DNA of 64,000 nucleotides from Mauremys mutica (Eukaryota > Chordata > Testudines > Geoemydidae), in NCBI RefSeq assembly GCF_020497125.1, contig NC_059072.1:68641697-68705696 (forward strand), in the 5' to 3' direction. The notes beneath the pieces were generated by a model that saw nothing but the letters and a program-made list of their open reading frames with translations, was not told where the DNA came from and made no database searches. Shown here piece after piece: positions 36,583 through 48,934 of this stretch. The first letter of the stretch is position 1; each line of letters begins with the position of its first letter. A program made the translations under genes and the position numbers.

Positions 36583-38419
36583 TGCACTGTGTATTCAACC
36601 CTCATTATTGCTCCTAATAGCAGTTGCTAATTGTTTCAATATTAAGGCAAACAATAGTGCTGCTAAATGGCTTCCTTAACAAGCGCCTCTGTGTACCAGC
36701 AAAGGGAGTGTATCCTAGATTGATTGTGTGGACCACAGTTGATTGATGTCAACACATACTATCTATTATTTTAATAAATGCTGGCCCACATCCAAATTAT
36801 TTCTGCATATATGGTGAGTAGGTCTACTGTACTGTGTCATGCACATTTTGTTCATCTAACAATACTGCAGCTGTTGACTCTAAAGTGGCTTGCCACAGGT
36901 TCACCCTTTCACATAAATTTTGTCTGAGTTGTGCCCCTTGTTAGTAAGGATGGGAAGGTGCAGACCCATGGATATTTCAAGATAACTGAGTGCCTTTTTG
37001 CATGCCAATCAGTATGCTGTACCACATAGCAAAGCCTTGCTCTCCGCTCTGGCTGGAGACAAGCATTTTAGTTCATATTTGCATATGCTTATGCAAGAGG
37101 CAAAGTAGTGCCTACCAATAAACACACTTAAAAAGTCTGTTCTGCTGTAATCTTCTTCTTCAGTCAAGGCGGTTCATTGGTGGGTTTTTAAGTGTCTTAG
37201 AAGCCCAATGTGTGCCCTGCAGATTTTCCCATAGAAATGACAGGTGTAATCTTGGAGGAGACATAGTTGTTGACTGGACTGCTGTGCCTTTTCTTTCCTC
37301 CTTTGTCACTTCTCTGTCTCATGAGCACGTCTGTTCTCCTCAAAGTTGGATGTGGCTTCAGTGTCAGCATTGTCTCTACTCTTGTTACATGCCAAAGGGC
37401 AATGAAACAAATTTACAACATAGTCTAGGGAAACAGTGCTACTTAGAGAGCATCCTGGTCAATAGAATAAATTACTGAGAACATGTAAGGAATTTGGATA
37501 AGATTAATCAACAACTAGGAAACAATGTTCAGAAGAGTAAATGTGAATTCTTTCAGTGCTCTCTAGAATACATAGTGCACTGGATTGATCTTGATGGAGT
37601 GTACATATTTCCTGTAAAAGTGGATGATGCTGTTATCCACCAGCCCCACAAAAAATAACTCTGCCTCACTTATTCCTTGGACTAGTGAGTCATTATGGCA
37701 AGAATAATTTCATCCGGTGAGCTATCTTAACAGTATTTCTTAGCAACAATCCAAAGTGAATTGGGTCAGGAAAATGTAATTATAGTTTTAAGGAAGCAGA
37801 ATTTTTTTTTTTTAGCTACCGTTTTGACACATGATGGGGCCAAGCTGGCCTTTGCTTGTGATGGATGCATCCACATAACAGTGCAGAAGCTATGAACTCC
37901 CATGTGATGGCTGGAGAGAGGAACAATCCATTGCATTTGCCTCCCAAACATGAACAAGAGCGCAGCAGCATTATGCTTGAGTCAATAGAGAACACTCAGC
38001 CTGGTGTTTGAAGTGAAGCAAGGGGAGCAGGGGAGGCCCCATAGCTCCTTCCTCATCCCAGACCCACTGCTCCTCTAATCTGTGTATGGGATGACTCTGG
38101 TCTGATGTGTTTGAGCAATATTTTGACATTATATATTTTGATCCATATGGCAGAACATGTACTCTGAACTATTGACCTGCTGCAAGTGTGAACTGTTGAA
38201 CTGCAAGTGCAAATTATACTTTCAGATTTTTGGGTTTGCATTTGTGGCTTTATTTACTGCACTTTTTAAAAACGTGGGTCAGGATTTCACTGTAGCTCAC
38301 CTGAAATAGAACAGCTAGATCACTTTGCTGGCTTTAAATTAAAGTCAAGTATTTTGAGTGAAAATTGTGTTTGGCTTGTTTCCGCCTGGCTTGTAAAATC
38401 CACACGTTTAAGGGAGAAG
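36583..38419. other. TRHDE intron, no recognised gene
   Basis: No gene-like ORF and no repeat I can name between the two copies of the 160-bp segment. Confidence 0.5.
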
Positions 38420-38790
38420 AAAAATGGTCTTGTAGTTAAGGCACTGGACAGAGACTCAGGAAATCTAGATTCAGTTCTTGGGCTAGAAATTATTAGGTTT
38501 TCAAGTCTTTGACTGTGGTAGAAATTCTCCTCTAGCCCAATTAATATATTTCAAAACCTCTCCAAATTTCAACTGTCCAGGTTTGCTGGTGTTGCTTTGC
38601 TTTGATCATTCACATACAATGATGTGGTATCCACCTACATGGATAGTCTGTCTCTGCCAGACTTTCCACGTGACCTTGTTCTCCATGTTTCAGATTTTTA
38701 TCTGTAAAATTGGGGTAACAATACTTTACAAAACCCTTGTGTGTTAAGAGGATATATTCAGAAAGTTTGTAAGGCCATCAGATATTATGC
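38420..38790 (+). mobile_element. MIR-like tRNA-derived SINE, split
   Basis: The 5' part (38420-38479) has a tRNA-like A box (TGGTCTTGTAGTTAAGG) and a B-box-like AGATTCAGTTC. The 3' part (38643-38790) has the MIR core ending TTTATCTGTAAAATTGGGGTAACAATAC. The two are separated by 163 bp that match 36421-36582. MIR-like SINEs are ancient, so the split came later. Confidence 0.72.
38480..38642 (+). repeat. 160-bp duplicated segment, copy 2 (inside SINE)
   Basis: Begins GGGCTAGAAATTATTAGG and follows copy 1 through ATTAATATATTTCAAAAC and TTTGCTGGTGTTGCTTTGC to ACCTACATGG. It interrupts the MIR-like SINE. No clear TSD flanks it, unlike the hAT and retroelement insertions elsewhere in the window. 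Confidence 0.85.
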
Positions 38791-39305
38791 TCATAGGGGG
38801 CTATGGTCACTCCACACTTACCCTGAAAGATTGAGAAGGGAGCTAATTAACCTAACAGGCCAGAGTTGAGGGGAATCGGGTGGTTTAATAATCCCTGGAC
38901 TGAGTAAAGGAGCTCAGCTGAGGAGGAACGACCAGGGACTGGACTTATAAACACAGGAAATTGGCAGCAGCAGCTCATGGAGCGAGAGAGGGGCTGCAGA
39001 CTGAGAGGCAGAGAGATGGAGTGCAACTGTGGGGAAGGGCATCAACCTTGCGAAGCTAATCGCCAAAACAGCCCAGAGAAGGTGCCATCCTAGCAGTGAA
39101 TAGAGTGCCCTGTCACAGGTCCATATACGTACATAAATAGAAGTTTGGTTTTTCAGATGTGGGATCCAATCCTGTAGACATTCCCGCACATGAGTAACTC
39201 TGTTTACATGCCTATTTGCAGGATCGTGCCCATATATTGTGTGTTGACATAAATCAACTGCCGCTCATTAGGAAGGTTCTTCATTTTTAAACCCATGTTT
39301 GCCTC

Positions 39306-40641
39306 TAGAATCATAGAAGATTAAGGTTGGAAGAGACCTCAGGAGGTCATCTAGTCCAACCCCCTGCTCAAAGCAGGACCAGCCCCAACTAAATCATCCG
39401 AGACAGGGCGTTGTCAAGCCTGACTGTAAAAACCTCTAAGGATGGAGATTCCACCACATCCCTAGGTAATCCACTCCAGTCCTTCACCACCCTCATAGTG
39501 AAATATTGTTTCCTAATATCCAACCTAGACCTCCCCCACTGCAATTTGAGACCATTACTTCTTGTTCTGTCATCTGTCATCACTGAGAACAGCCTAACTC
39601 CATCCTCTTTGGCAACCCCCTTCAGGTAGTTCAAGGCTGCTATCAAATCCCTCCTCACTCTTCTCTTCTGCAGACTAAATAACCCAGTTCCTTTAGCCTG
39701 TCCTCATAAGTCATGTGCCCCAACCTCCTAATCATTTTTGTTGCCCTCTGCTTGACTCTGTCCAATTTGTCCACATCCTTTCTGTAGTGGAGGGCCTAAA
39801 ACTGGATGCAGTACTTCAGGTATGGCCTCACCAGTGTCGAACAGAGGGGAATAATCACTTCCCTCTCACTTCCCTCTGGCAATGCTGGCAGTGCTCCTAC
39901 TAATACAGCCTAATATGCTATTGGCCTTGGCAACAAGGGCACACTGCTGACTCATATCCAGCTTTTCGTCCACTGTAATTTCCAGGTCATTTTCTGCAGA
40001 ACTGCTGTTTAGCCAGTCGGTCCCCATCCTGTAGCAGTGCATGGGATTCTTCCTTCCCAAGTGCAAGACTCTGCACTTGTCCTTGTTGAATCTAATCAGA
40101 TTTCTTTTGGCCCAGTCCTCCAATTTGTCTACATCACTCTGGATCCTATCCCTACCCTTCAGCATATCTAACTCTCCCCCCATCTTAGTGTCATCTGCAA
40201 ACTTGCTGAGGGTGCAATTAATCCCATCATCCAGATGATTAATAAAGATGTTGAACAAAACTGGCCCCAGAACCAACTTTTGGGGCACTCCGCTTGATAC
40301 CGACTGCCAGCTAGACATCAAGCCGTTGGTCACTATCTGTTGAGCCCGACGATCTAGCCAACTTTTTATTCACTTTATAGTCCATTCATCTAATTCATAC
40401 TTCTTTAACTTGCTGGCAAGAATACTGTGGGAGACCGTATCAAAAGCTTTGCTAACATCAAGATATTTCACATCCACCACTTTCCCTATATCCACAGAGC
40501 CAGTTATCTCATCATAGAAGAAATCAGGTTGGTCAGGCATGACTTTCCCTTAGTGAATCCATGTTGACTGTTCCTGATCATCTTCCTCTCCTCCAAGTGC
40601 TTGGAAATGGATTCCTTGAGGACCTGCTCCATGATTTTGCC
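39306..40641 (-). mobile_element. 1.3-kb CR1, minus strand, RT region
   Basis: 3' end at 39306 (TAGAATCATAGAAGATTAAGG). Minus-strand frames contain FADDTK (the RT catalytic YADD-like box) after LFNIFINHLDDG in an uninterrupted 155-codon frame at 40333-39866, then ARIDVRLD-type C-terminal sequence at 39658-39389. It is 5'-truncated at about 40641 (CTCCATGATTTTGCC). Frame changes between the two blocks show decay, but it is younger than the copies at 8.4 and 16 kb. Confidence 0.92.
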
Positions 40642-40765
40642 TATTCAAATCTTTGCTTTCTTTTATGCAAACTGTATACATCAGAAAAGGAGAGAGAATA
40701 GACAATGAAACACTGAGCATGCTAAACAAATGCATCCTAAGTAATTTTGAATTTCCTTCAGCACA

Positions 40766-40970
40766 CAGGGGATGTCTACATAGCATTTTGAAGCTAGCCT
40801 CCTGTCCCGGGCTGACAGACTTGGGGCTCATGCTAGTATTCTAATAATAGTTGTATAGACAGTGCTTTAAAGTTATGGGTCAGGCTAGAGCTTGGACCCT
40901 GAAGCCTAGGGAAGGAGGTGGGCTTCAGAGTCAAAGCTACAGCCCAAGCTGCAACTTCAAACCATTGTCA
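40766..40970. mobile_element. Possible 'GTCTACA'-group MITE
   Basis: Starts GGGGATGTCTACATAGC and contains TTGTATAGACAGTGC; the text resembles a common turtle MITE, but the right end is not clear. A hairpin CCTGACAAAC/GTTTGTCAGG at 40973-40997 follows directly. Confidence 0.4.
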
Positions 40971-41723
40971 AACCTGACAAACAAATGGTTTGTCAGGTCA
41001 AACCATTGTTGACCTGAGCTGGGAGTCTCACTCCAAAATGCTGTGTCAGTATATCCATTGTTGTGGGGCCACACTGGAGCATTGACAAGCTAAGAAGAAA
41101 GGGTTGCTCCACCCTACTCCCAAAATTCACCTTTGAAGAGAATAAAGAGCACTTCAGATAATCAAGCCATTTGAAAGTGATCTCCTTTAGTCCTTGAAAT
41201 GTATTCACGTTTGTGTTTCTTCAGTTAATTGAAATGTAACATATTTTTCAAAGATTACAGATTCCTGATAATGAAAAATATGGTATTATATAGTTTATCA
41301 TATAGTCTTAATTGTCAGCAGAAAGAAGCACAAGATTCCTTTTTATCTTTTTTGAGGAAGGGGAAGGAAGAAAACAGGCACAGTTAGTATGAAGTTTGTT
41401 TATTTATTTTGTAACAAAGGTAAATGATTAATTCAAATTAACACCAGTTTTTGATTACATGGCAACTCTAACGCTGGGCAAGATAATTTAAGGCACATGA
41501 TATTCCCTGTTAACTGCATTCAATTGCAACTGTTCTGTGTAGGATACTTCAAATGTTCCCTGAACATCACTTGAAGAGTCCTCAACAATTTTGGAAGTAA
41601 GAAACCATAATAATAGGAAGGCCTGACTCAAAGCCATCATATTACAAGCCTGTCTTATTTATTTGATACTATGGATATTTAGTGTTGTATACATTAGCAA
41701 TTAAAGTTGACTTACAAGTCAAA

Positions 41724-41916
41724 TACACCTCTACCTCGATATACGGCTGTTCTTGGGAGCCAAAAAAATCTTACCACGTTATAGGTGAAACCGTGTTATA
41801 TTGAACTTGCTTTGATCCACCAGAGTGCGCAGTCCTGTCCCCCCGGAGTACTGCTTTACCACATTATATCCAAATTCGTGTTATATCAGGTGGCCTTATA
41901 TCGAGGCAGCGGTGTA
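41724..41916. mobile_element. Tc1/mariner-type MITE, TA target duplication
   Basis: Inverted ends CACCTCTACCTCGATATA and TATATCGAGGCAGCGGTG with TA on both sides (41724-41725, 41915-41916). The interior repeats words such as CGTGTTATAT and CGTTATAG. The TA duplication and the ends fit the Tc1/mariner superfamily. No transposase. Confidence 0.85.
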
Positions 41917-42046
41917 GTAGTGTTATGTTAATCAAAGAGATGATCTACATTGCGGTATTCAAATCACGTAGGAGCAAATCCACAGCTGTTGTACACTGTC
42001 CTGACTCGACTGAGTTGGATGGGGCCAGGCAAGCAGCATTGTCTCC

Positions 42047-42328
42047 TAAGGGCTTGTCTCCATGGTGCATTAGCCCACATCAGAGGGGGATAAATTCTAG
42101 TGCACGTTGCCATAACGCGCACTAACTGGCCCATGTGGACCCTTCTGGCACATGCTACAAGTTCCCTAGTGCACATTAACATTTGAAACAGGCCATTAAC
42201 ATGCACTAGGGAACTTTTAGTGCATGCCAGTAGGGTCTGTATGGGCCAGTTAGTGCAGGACACGCTAGCGCATGCTAGAATTTACACCCCTCTAGTGAGG
42301 ACTACTGTATAGTCTAGACAAGTCCTTA
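42047..42328. mobile_element. Palindromic 'GTCTACAC'-group MITE, uninterrupted
   Basis: Ends TAAGGGCTTGTCTC and TCTAGACAAGTCCTTA are inverted; inner arms (AGTTCCCTAGTGCAC / GTGCA...CTAGGGAACTT, and GGCCATTAACATG) continue the fold. Same family as the split element at 9118-9892. Confidence 0.78.
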
Positions 42329-42384
42329 GAAAACCAAAGTCAGTCCACAGTGGGAGGTGGAGGATTAGAATGGTCAGCCTTGTC

Positions 42385-42909
42385 CAGGGCCGCCCAGAGG
42401 GGGGGGGCAAGAGGGGCAATTTGCCCCAGGTCCCGCCAGGGCCCCCATGAGAGTTTTTTGGGGCCCCTGGAGCGGGGTCCTTCACTCGCTCCGGGGGGGC
42501 TGGAAAACTCTTGCGGGGACGGTCCCAGGAGCTACTTCCGCTCCCGGTCTTCGCCGGCGGGGGGTCCTTCCGCTCCGGAAGGACCCCCCACTGGCGAATT
42601 ACCGCCGAAGCGGGACCTGCCGCCGAAGTTCAGCCCGGTCTTCAGCGGTAATTCGGCGGCGGGGGGCCCTTCCGTTCGGGGACCCGCTGCCGAAGTGCCC
42701 CGAAGACCTGCGGTGGGGCCCCCCCCGCCGAATTACCGCCGAAGACTGGGCTGCACTTCGGCGGTGGGTCCTGCTTCGGCGGTAATTCGGCGGCGGGGGG
42801 GTGGGGGGGCCCGCCGCGGGTCTTTGGGCACTTCGGCGGCGGGTCCCGGAACAGAAGGGCCCCCTGCCGCAGAAGACCCCAGGTCCCCGGAATCCTCTGG
42901 GCGGCCCTG
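42385..42909. mobile_element. GC-rich hAT, perfect TIR and TSD
   Basis: Perfect 16-bp inverted ends CAGGGCCGCCCAGAGG and CCTCTGGGCGGCCCTG, with perfect 8-bp TSD GCCTTGTC (42377-42384, 42910-42917). The interior is built from repeated CTTCGGCGGTAATTCGGCGG-type words in both orientations, making ORFs of up to 277 codons on both strands. None is a gene. The intact ends suggest a recent insertion. Confidence 0.95.
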
Positions 42910-42917
42910 GCCTTGTC

Positions 42918-43493
42918 TTATCCATGGCTCTCTTGAGGTAAGACCTGTCTTTGGCAGCCCATATGCTTTAGGAGTTACCCATGCCTGTTCCAGTCATCTT
43001 TCCCTGACTGTGGATCCCTTGGGCCTAATGTTCTTGTCTTTGGCATCTCAGGCTCGCAGGAGTGACTATAGTGATCTTTGGGAGTTTATCTCCTGGCTCC
43101 ATATGTCTCCTTGCTGCCAAAGATCTTTTTTCTCTTCAGTATTCAGGATGTCTGCTACTACCTCACCAGTATTGGTGCCGTGAAAATCCGCTATAGGAAA
43201 CTGCAGGCAAATACTTTTGTGATGAGAGCAGCAAGAGCAGCTGGTCGTCTTCCTGGAACAAGGAAGAAAAAGTTAGGGTTAGACAAAGTAAAATACAAGA
43301 TAAAAATAAGTGTTGCATTGTGCACATTTTTCCCTAAGTGAGGGTCAATGAATAATATTCCAGACCTGTTTTAAGTTGTCTTTTAATAGACCGGTGAATA
43401 TTGTCTAATTTCTTATATATCAGGGTATGCACAAAAGCTGAACTGCAGGCAGAAAGAATCTGTGTTGCATGTCCACATTAAAAAGAGCTGTTT

Positions 43494-43564
<71 letters not shown>

Positions 43565-44277
43565 TATCCAAACAGAAAGCTAGTCACATTCTTTACATTT
43601 CACATGAAACAGATGATATGGGATGGGTTTTAAACAAATGTCATGTAAATCACCTAATTTCCATTGTTTCAACAATGCCGACTAGTTTGCTGCCAGCTTG
43701 GGTTTCCTAATTTTGATTTAAATGCAAGATTCAAAATGACTTTGGTAGGTGGTGGGGCTTATGGATTTATGGTAGATTTGTATGTGGGACTCTCATCACT
43801 GTACAGCAACCCTGTCGTTTTTGTGACAGAGTCTATTTGACTGGTCCTGGATTTATGATGGAAATAATTCAGCATGGAGTAATAATTTTCCCTTGGCAAT
43901 TACACTACCATTTGGTACTTTGTCCCTAAGGGGAAAATGAATATGCTGGGATCTGTCCATGAGTTCAATGGCTCAGTATAAAGAACACACCAAGGTCAGT
44001 TTGCAGCTGAATAACACAGTGAGGTTTCGTAGTGTAATCTAGATCTGCTTTATTTATCTGACTCATCAAAAGCTCATGTAATTTAAAGATTACATATTCA
44101 GTAATTTAAAGATTAATTTTGATATGCATTGAATTTTAGTGGGAATTCTTTGTGAAGGATATTTAATTACCGTGTTAATTTTCTTTTCTTATTCGTCACC
44201 GTTTGCCTCGGTAGCAATGCCACACGTACCGATTTCTCCCATGTTGGTAGGCTAGTGTCTTATTTAAGAGCCAGTGT
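42918..44277. other. TRHDE intron with (CA)n
   Basis: Apart from the microsatellite at 43497-43562 I recognise no repeat or gene here. Confidence 0.5.
43497..43562. repeat. (CA)33 microsatellite
   Basis: An uninterrupted run of 33 CA units. It makes a poly-Thr-His frame that is not a gene. Confidence 0.98.
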
Positions 44278-45040
44278 GCAGAGGCGGTCAAAAAAGCAAA
44301 CAGGATGTTAGGAATCATTAAAAAGGGGATAGAGAATAAGACTGAGAATATATTATTGCCCTTATATAAATCCATGGTACGCCCACATCTCGAATACTGT
44401 GTACAGATGTGGTCTCCTCACCTCAAAAAAGATATTCTAGCACTAGAAAAGGTTCAGAAAAGAGCAACTAAAATGATTAGGGGTTTAGAGAGGGTCCCAT
44501 ATGAGGAAAGATTAAAGAGGCTAGGACTCTTCAGTTTGGAAAAGAGAAGACTAAGGGGGGACATGATAGAGGTATATAAAATCATGAGTGATGTTGAGAA
44601 AGTGGATAAGGAAAAGTTATTTACTTATTCCCATAATACAAGAACTAGGGGTCACCAAATGAAATTAATAGGCAGCAGGTTTAAAACAAATAAAAGGAAG
44701 TTCTTCTTCACACAGCGCACAGTCAACTTGTGGAACTCCTTACCTGAGGAGGTTGTGAAGGCTAGGACTATAACAATGTTTAAAAGGGGACTGGATAAAT
44801 TCATGGTGGCTAAGTCCATAAATGGCTATTAGCCAGGATGGGTAAGAATGGTGTCCCTAGCCTCTGTTCGTCAGAGGATGGAGATGGATGGCAGGAGAGA
44901 GATCACTTGATCATTGCCTGTTAGGTTCACTCCCTCTGGGGCACCTGGCATTGGCCACTGTCGGTAGACAGATACTGGGCTAGATGGACCTTTGGTCTGA
45001 CCCGGTACGGCCTTTCTTATGTTCTTATGTTCTTATGTTC
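44278..45040 (+). mobile_element. Young CR1 3' part with open RT tail
   Basis: 5'-truncated CR1. A 175-codon open frame at 44305-44832 starts in [19 protein letters not shown] and covers the whole RT C-terminal tail to its natural stop. The 3' UTR follows (TGGGCTAGATGGACCTTTGG) and ends in tandem TTCTTATG octamers at about 45014-45040. The open frame makes it one of the youngest CR1 copies here. Confidence 0.94.
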
Positions 45041-48000
45041 ACAATATTGTTATGTGATGAGCCTTCCTACTGAAAACTCTTTCAGAAGCAATGCACCTGG
45101 CTTGATCTTTTGGCCTGGGGCTAATCCAAGACTCCCAGAAATCTTTCCCCATCATCAACTAGTCAGTGTATTCTGCCCTTTCCTAACAGATGCAGACTTA
45201 GCCCAGTCATCCATGCCTTTTTCACCACTAGTCTAGACAACTGCAGTTGTACTGGTCGTGAAAGTCCTGCTGGTCCAACCTGTGGCAAGTTCACCTAATA
45301 GCTAAAACAGATTGACAAGAGCACATCATACTGGCACTCTACACTTGCTCCCCATTTAGTTCTAGTAAGCCTTCAGCGATAGAGCTCAGTAACACAGGAC
45401 ATAAGGACAAGCCCAAATTTTGTCACACTTACAACACAAGGAAAAAGCTGTCTGTTTGCCCAAGGCTTCCTCTAATAGCAGTGTCTGCAGAATGGCTGAC
45501 AATGATTCTGCTATAAGCAGACAAGCAAGACCATTCATATAGGAAGTGGCTAAGGCAATTGAGGGGCCCAAGTATGGTCCTTTTGGTCAAATTGTTGCTT
45601 TTGCAATAGAGCATGTAGGGTGCCTAGTTAAAGTAGTAAATGGATGTAGTAAAGTAAGTGTGGTGACCCCCACGTTTCACGATCTACAGTGAAGGAACAT
45701 ATACAATATATTGTATTTGCAAAATTTAAATAATTCTGTAAATGTAGATTTTTAGTAAATATGCAGTAGGACAAGGTGAAAATTAGAATACTTTCCCATG
45801 ACACTGCTCATAAAAAGAAGTGCATCCATGGCTTCAAATGCAGTAAGATGGATAGTTACACAGATAACGCTTTGTGGACTAATTGAATTGCACTCCAAAA
45901 GCACTCAAACTGAGCTTCAGTTTGAGTTCAGCCTCTATCTGGGAATCGGCAGTGGTTGGTTAGAATATTTTTCATGCATACACACTGTATGTCAAATCTT
46001 TCTGCAGAAGTGTTTTGCTGTAGCCGGTTACCTGCTAATATTTTCAGGCTGTTGCTTTTGTGTTGGAGTCTAGTTAATTGGAATAAGCCTTACGGTGGAA
46101 GTCACAGAGCATTTCTGCTGTGTTCTCATGCCTTATCCCTTCTCAAAAGAAACCATTTCTAGTTATACTCCAAGAGAGAGGCAGCATTTCCGTTGGCCTC
46201 TGAAATGGTCAAGCTGAACAAATCTAGGAAAAGATCGTTGTCTCTGAATTCTAGCCTGTGTTTGTTCAACTCAGACAGGCAGTGATCTGATATTTGTTGT
46301 TGTTTTTGTTGTTTACATTGAAGGCCAGCAATATGATTGGCTCTGAAAAGACCTGAAGAAAAAACAACAACAATCTCTGTCATTGGCCTTCCCCACACTA
46401 ATTGAATTTCATCTCTATCCCATTTTTCCTGTAAGAGGTTAGCGCATGTGGCCTATATTTTAAGGAGTATTTTGAATGAAGAAAAATGAGCATCTGTCAG
46501 CATCTGTTATCTGTCAGAGATAACTGAGAGGAAAGGGAGGGAGTCGGATGCTTATGGAGTAGCATGGAAGAAGGCAAGAAAATGAGTGAATGAAGAAGAG
46601 ATAGTGATGAAAAATCTAGGAAGAGATTATTATCTTCTTCAGCCAGGCGAAGGGGATGAAGAGGTAAGAAACATGACAGGAACAGTCTTCAGAGCCTCAA
46701 ATTATGTTAGTTTCCATAATTCCTTCAGTCTCTGTGAACTGTATTTTCCTTTCATTGCTGGCTGACAATTATATTCCATGTCTTCCCTTTGATAGGAAGG
46801 TTCCTCCTGCTGCTGCCACTTCTCTGATTATTATAATTAGTATTATGAAACATTTCTATAGCTCCATAACTTGGTATGGTGATTTAAAGAGATTTTTAAG
46901 AAGTCACATTAGACGATCCCAATTCTGCCATCCTTACTTATCTTTGGGAGTATCTTATTTCATGAACGGTTAAATTGAATTTCAGGTACTGCTTGCACAG
47001 TATGATAATATTCAAGTGAGGTAAGGTGCAAGAACTGGGTATCATTAGACAAATATAGAATAAAACAACAAAACAAGAGTGGGCAGAGCAAAGGGAGTGA
47101 AGTAGGGAGCACTGAGAGGTGAGATAGTGGCAGAGGCAGAACTGCACAGAGAGTGAGGACAGAGTGAGAGCAAAGAGACTGAATTTATGTGATAAGACAC
47201 AGGGAGCCTGTGAAGAGACTTTAGGGTATTGTGGCATGGTGCTCAAAGAGGTGAGAAAGGAAGAGTATTTTAGCTTCTGAATATTGGATAGATGAAGGGA
47301 GAGTCAGGTAACCTGGTGAGGAAGAATTTATAATTATGCAAGTGAGACAGAGCTATGGGATGAACTTGGGTTTGGTAGTGTGAATCAAGAGGAGGGGGTG
47401 AATTTTAGAAATATAATAGGAGGCGAAGCAACAAGATTTGATGTGTCTGGATGTGTAAGAAAGAAGGAAACAAAAGAGCCAAAGATAACCCTAAGGTTTC
47501 AATTCTGAATGATGGGGAGAAGTCTCAGGAGGGATGGAGGAGGAGAGGGTTCAGGAAGAAAGGTAAGAAATTCAGTTTAAGTTAGAAGTGGGGTACCCAT
47601 GAGGAGATATGGGAGGAAAAGGAGAGAGGGAAACCCAATTGGAGATATCATGGGTGAGCAGGTAGATTTGGAAGTTGTCAGCACAGAGACAATAAGAGAG
47701 ACTGTCTCATGTTATTAAAGAGGATAATTATCATCATCTAGAAGTTGCCACATTTAAAACAATAGAAAGGGCAAAAAGTTAATAAATAATGGATTTCTCT
47801 GGATCTTGTCTTCACACTTATTTTCTACATGAAGAATCATTACAGAAATCACTGAAATCTTTCTCTTTTGCAGCCAAGATTTCCCTTTGGTGACTAGCTC
47901 AGAGAAACTGAATTTCAGGAGCAAGATTTTAAATGTAACACAGAGCCTACTACAATACGGATACATCTGTTTGTTTCTTAAGCAACATGCTTTTCTACAG

Positions 48001-48510
48001 TCATTCCTCTTGTTCCCTGTTCCATGCTTTTTCCTTATGTCAATCAAATTATCAGTAACAATAATCACAGACCCCATTGGGAACCAATTACACACATACA
48101 ACTCCAAACTAATTTACTTCTTCGCTAACACTATCTCCAAGATGTTTAACTTTGCAGTCAATCTAATATACTCCTAGTCTCATTAATTATAGCTACCCAT
48201 TTTTACAAAGCATTAGAACCTAGAACACAACACTTGAATAATACTGTGTGGCTCTTGGAATTAGAAAAATATATAAAAATGATGCAATTTCTACCTAGTT
48301 TACTTGTTCTGGCTCTACAGACATGGAAATCTTGACCTGATCACTCATATAACTCTGCTTCTCTGTCCACACTCCACTACAGGGGCCACACTCTAATCCC
48401 ACTAACACTTTTGCAAATCCAGATTAATTCATTGAGCTAAATTATGCCATTGTCTCTTTCTTTCTTGCAAGAGCTACCCTGATCTTGGGTCTTGGCACAG
48501 AGCACAGCCT
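45041..48510. other. TRHDE intron with an old L2-like fragment
   Basis: 45041-46900 and 47750-48510: nothing recognised. 47030-47745 has purine-rich text ('agattggatagatgaagg', 'agatttggaagttgtcagca') like the non-coding tail of an L2-type LINE; boundaries and clade are uncertain. Confidence 0.45.
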
Positions 48511-48934
48511 CAGGCCTGATCTACACTGCAAAGTTAGGTCAACGTAAGTTGTCTTGTGTCAACCTAGTTGTGCATTTGTCTACACTCAAATTTGTCTCTC
48601 ACGGATGTAATCACCCCATTATGGGTACATAGTAGCTTCAACTCCATGAACTGCATTGAAGTCATGGTCAACATATTGTGGCTGGCTGAAGCATTGCGAG
48701 TGTAGACACCATGTGACCTATAGTGACCCTACCAGTCCTCTAGCAAATATCCCACAATACCTGACACTGTCCTCTCTGGTCACAGTTGTGAACACCACTG
48801 CCCAGGGGTCATTTAGCCTGGAAGACAACCCTCCTCTCTTTTAAAACCCCACATATTTTTAAATTACTTTTACTGATTGCCCAGTTTAGCAAGCACACCT
48901 AGCAGCTTTTCCTTGTTGCGTGCAACTGCCCAAC

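Noticed and set aside
42350..43183. 277-codon open frame on the + strand
   Set aside because: Two thirds of it lie in the GC-rich hAT with perfect TIRs and TSD; low-complexity Pro/Gly/Arg text with open frames on both strands.
43462..43710. 82-codon ORF with a Thr-His run
   Set aside because: It is the (CA)n microsatellite read in frame.
44305..44832. Independent host gene of 175 codons
   Set aside because: It is the C-terminal part of CR1 reverse transcriptase, 5'-truncated and followed by the CR1 3' UTR.
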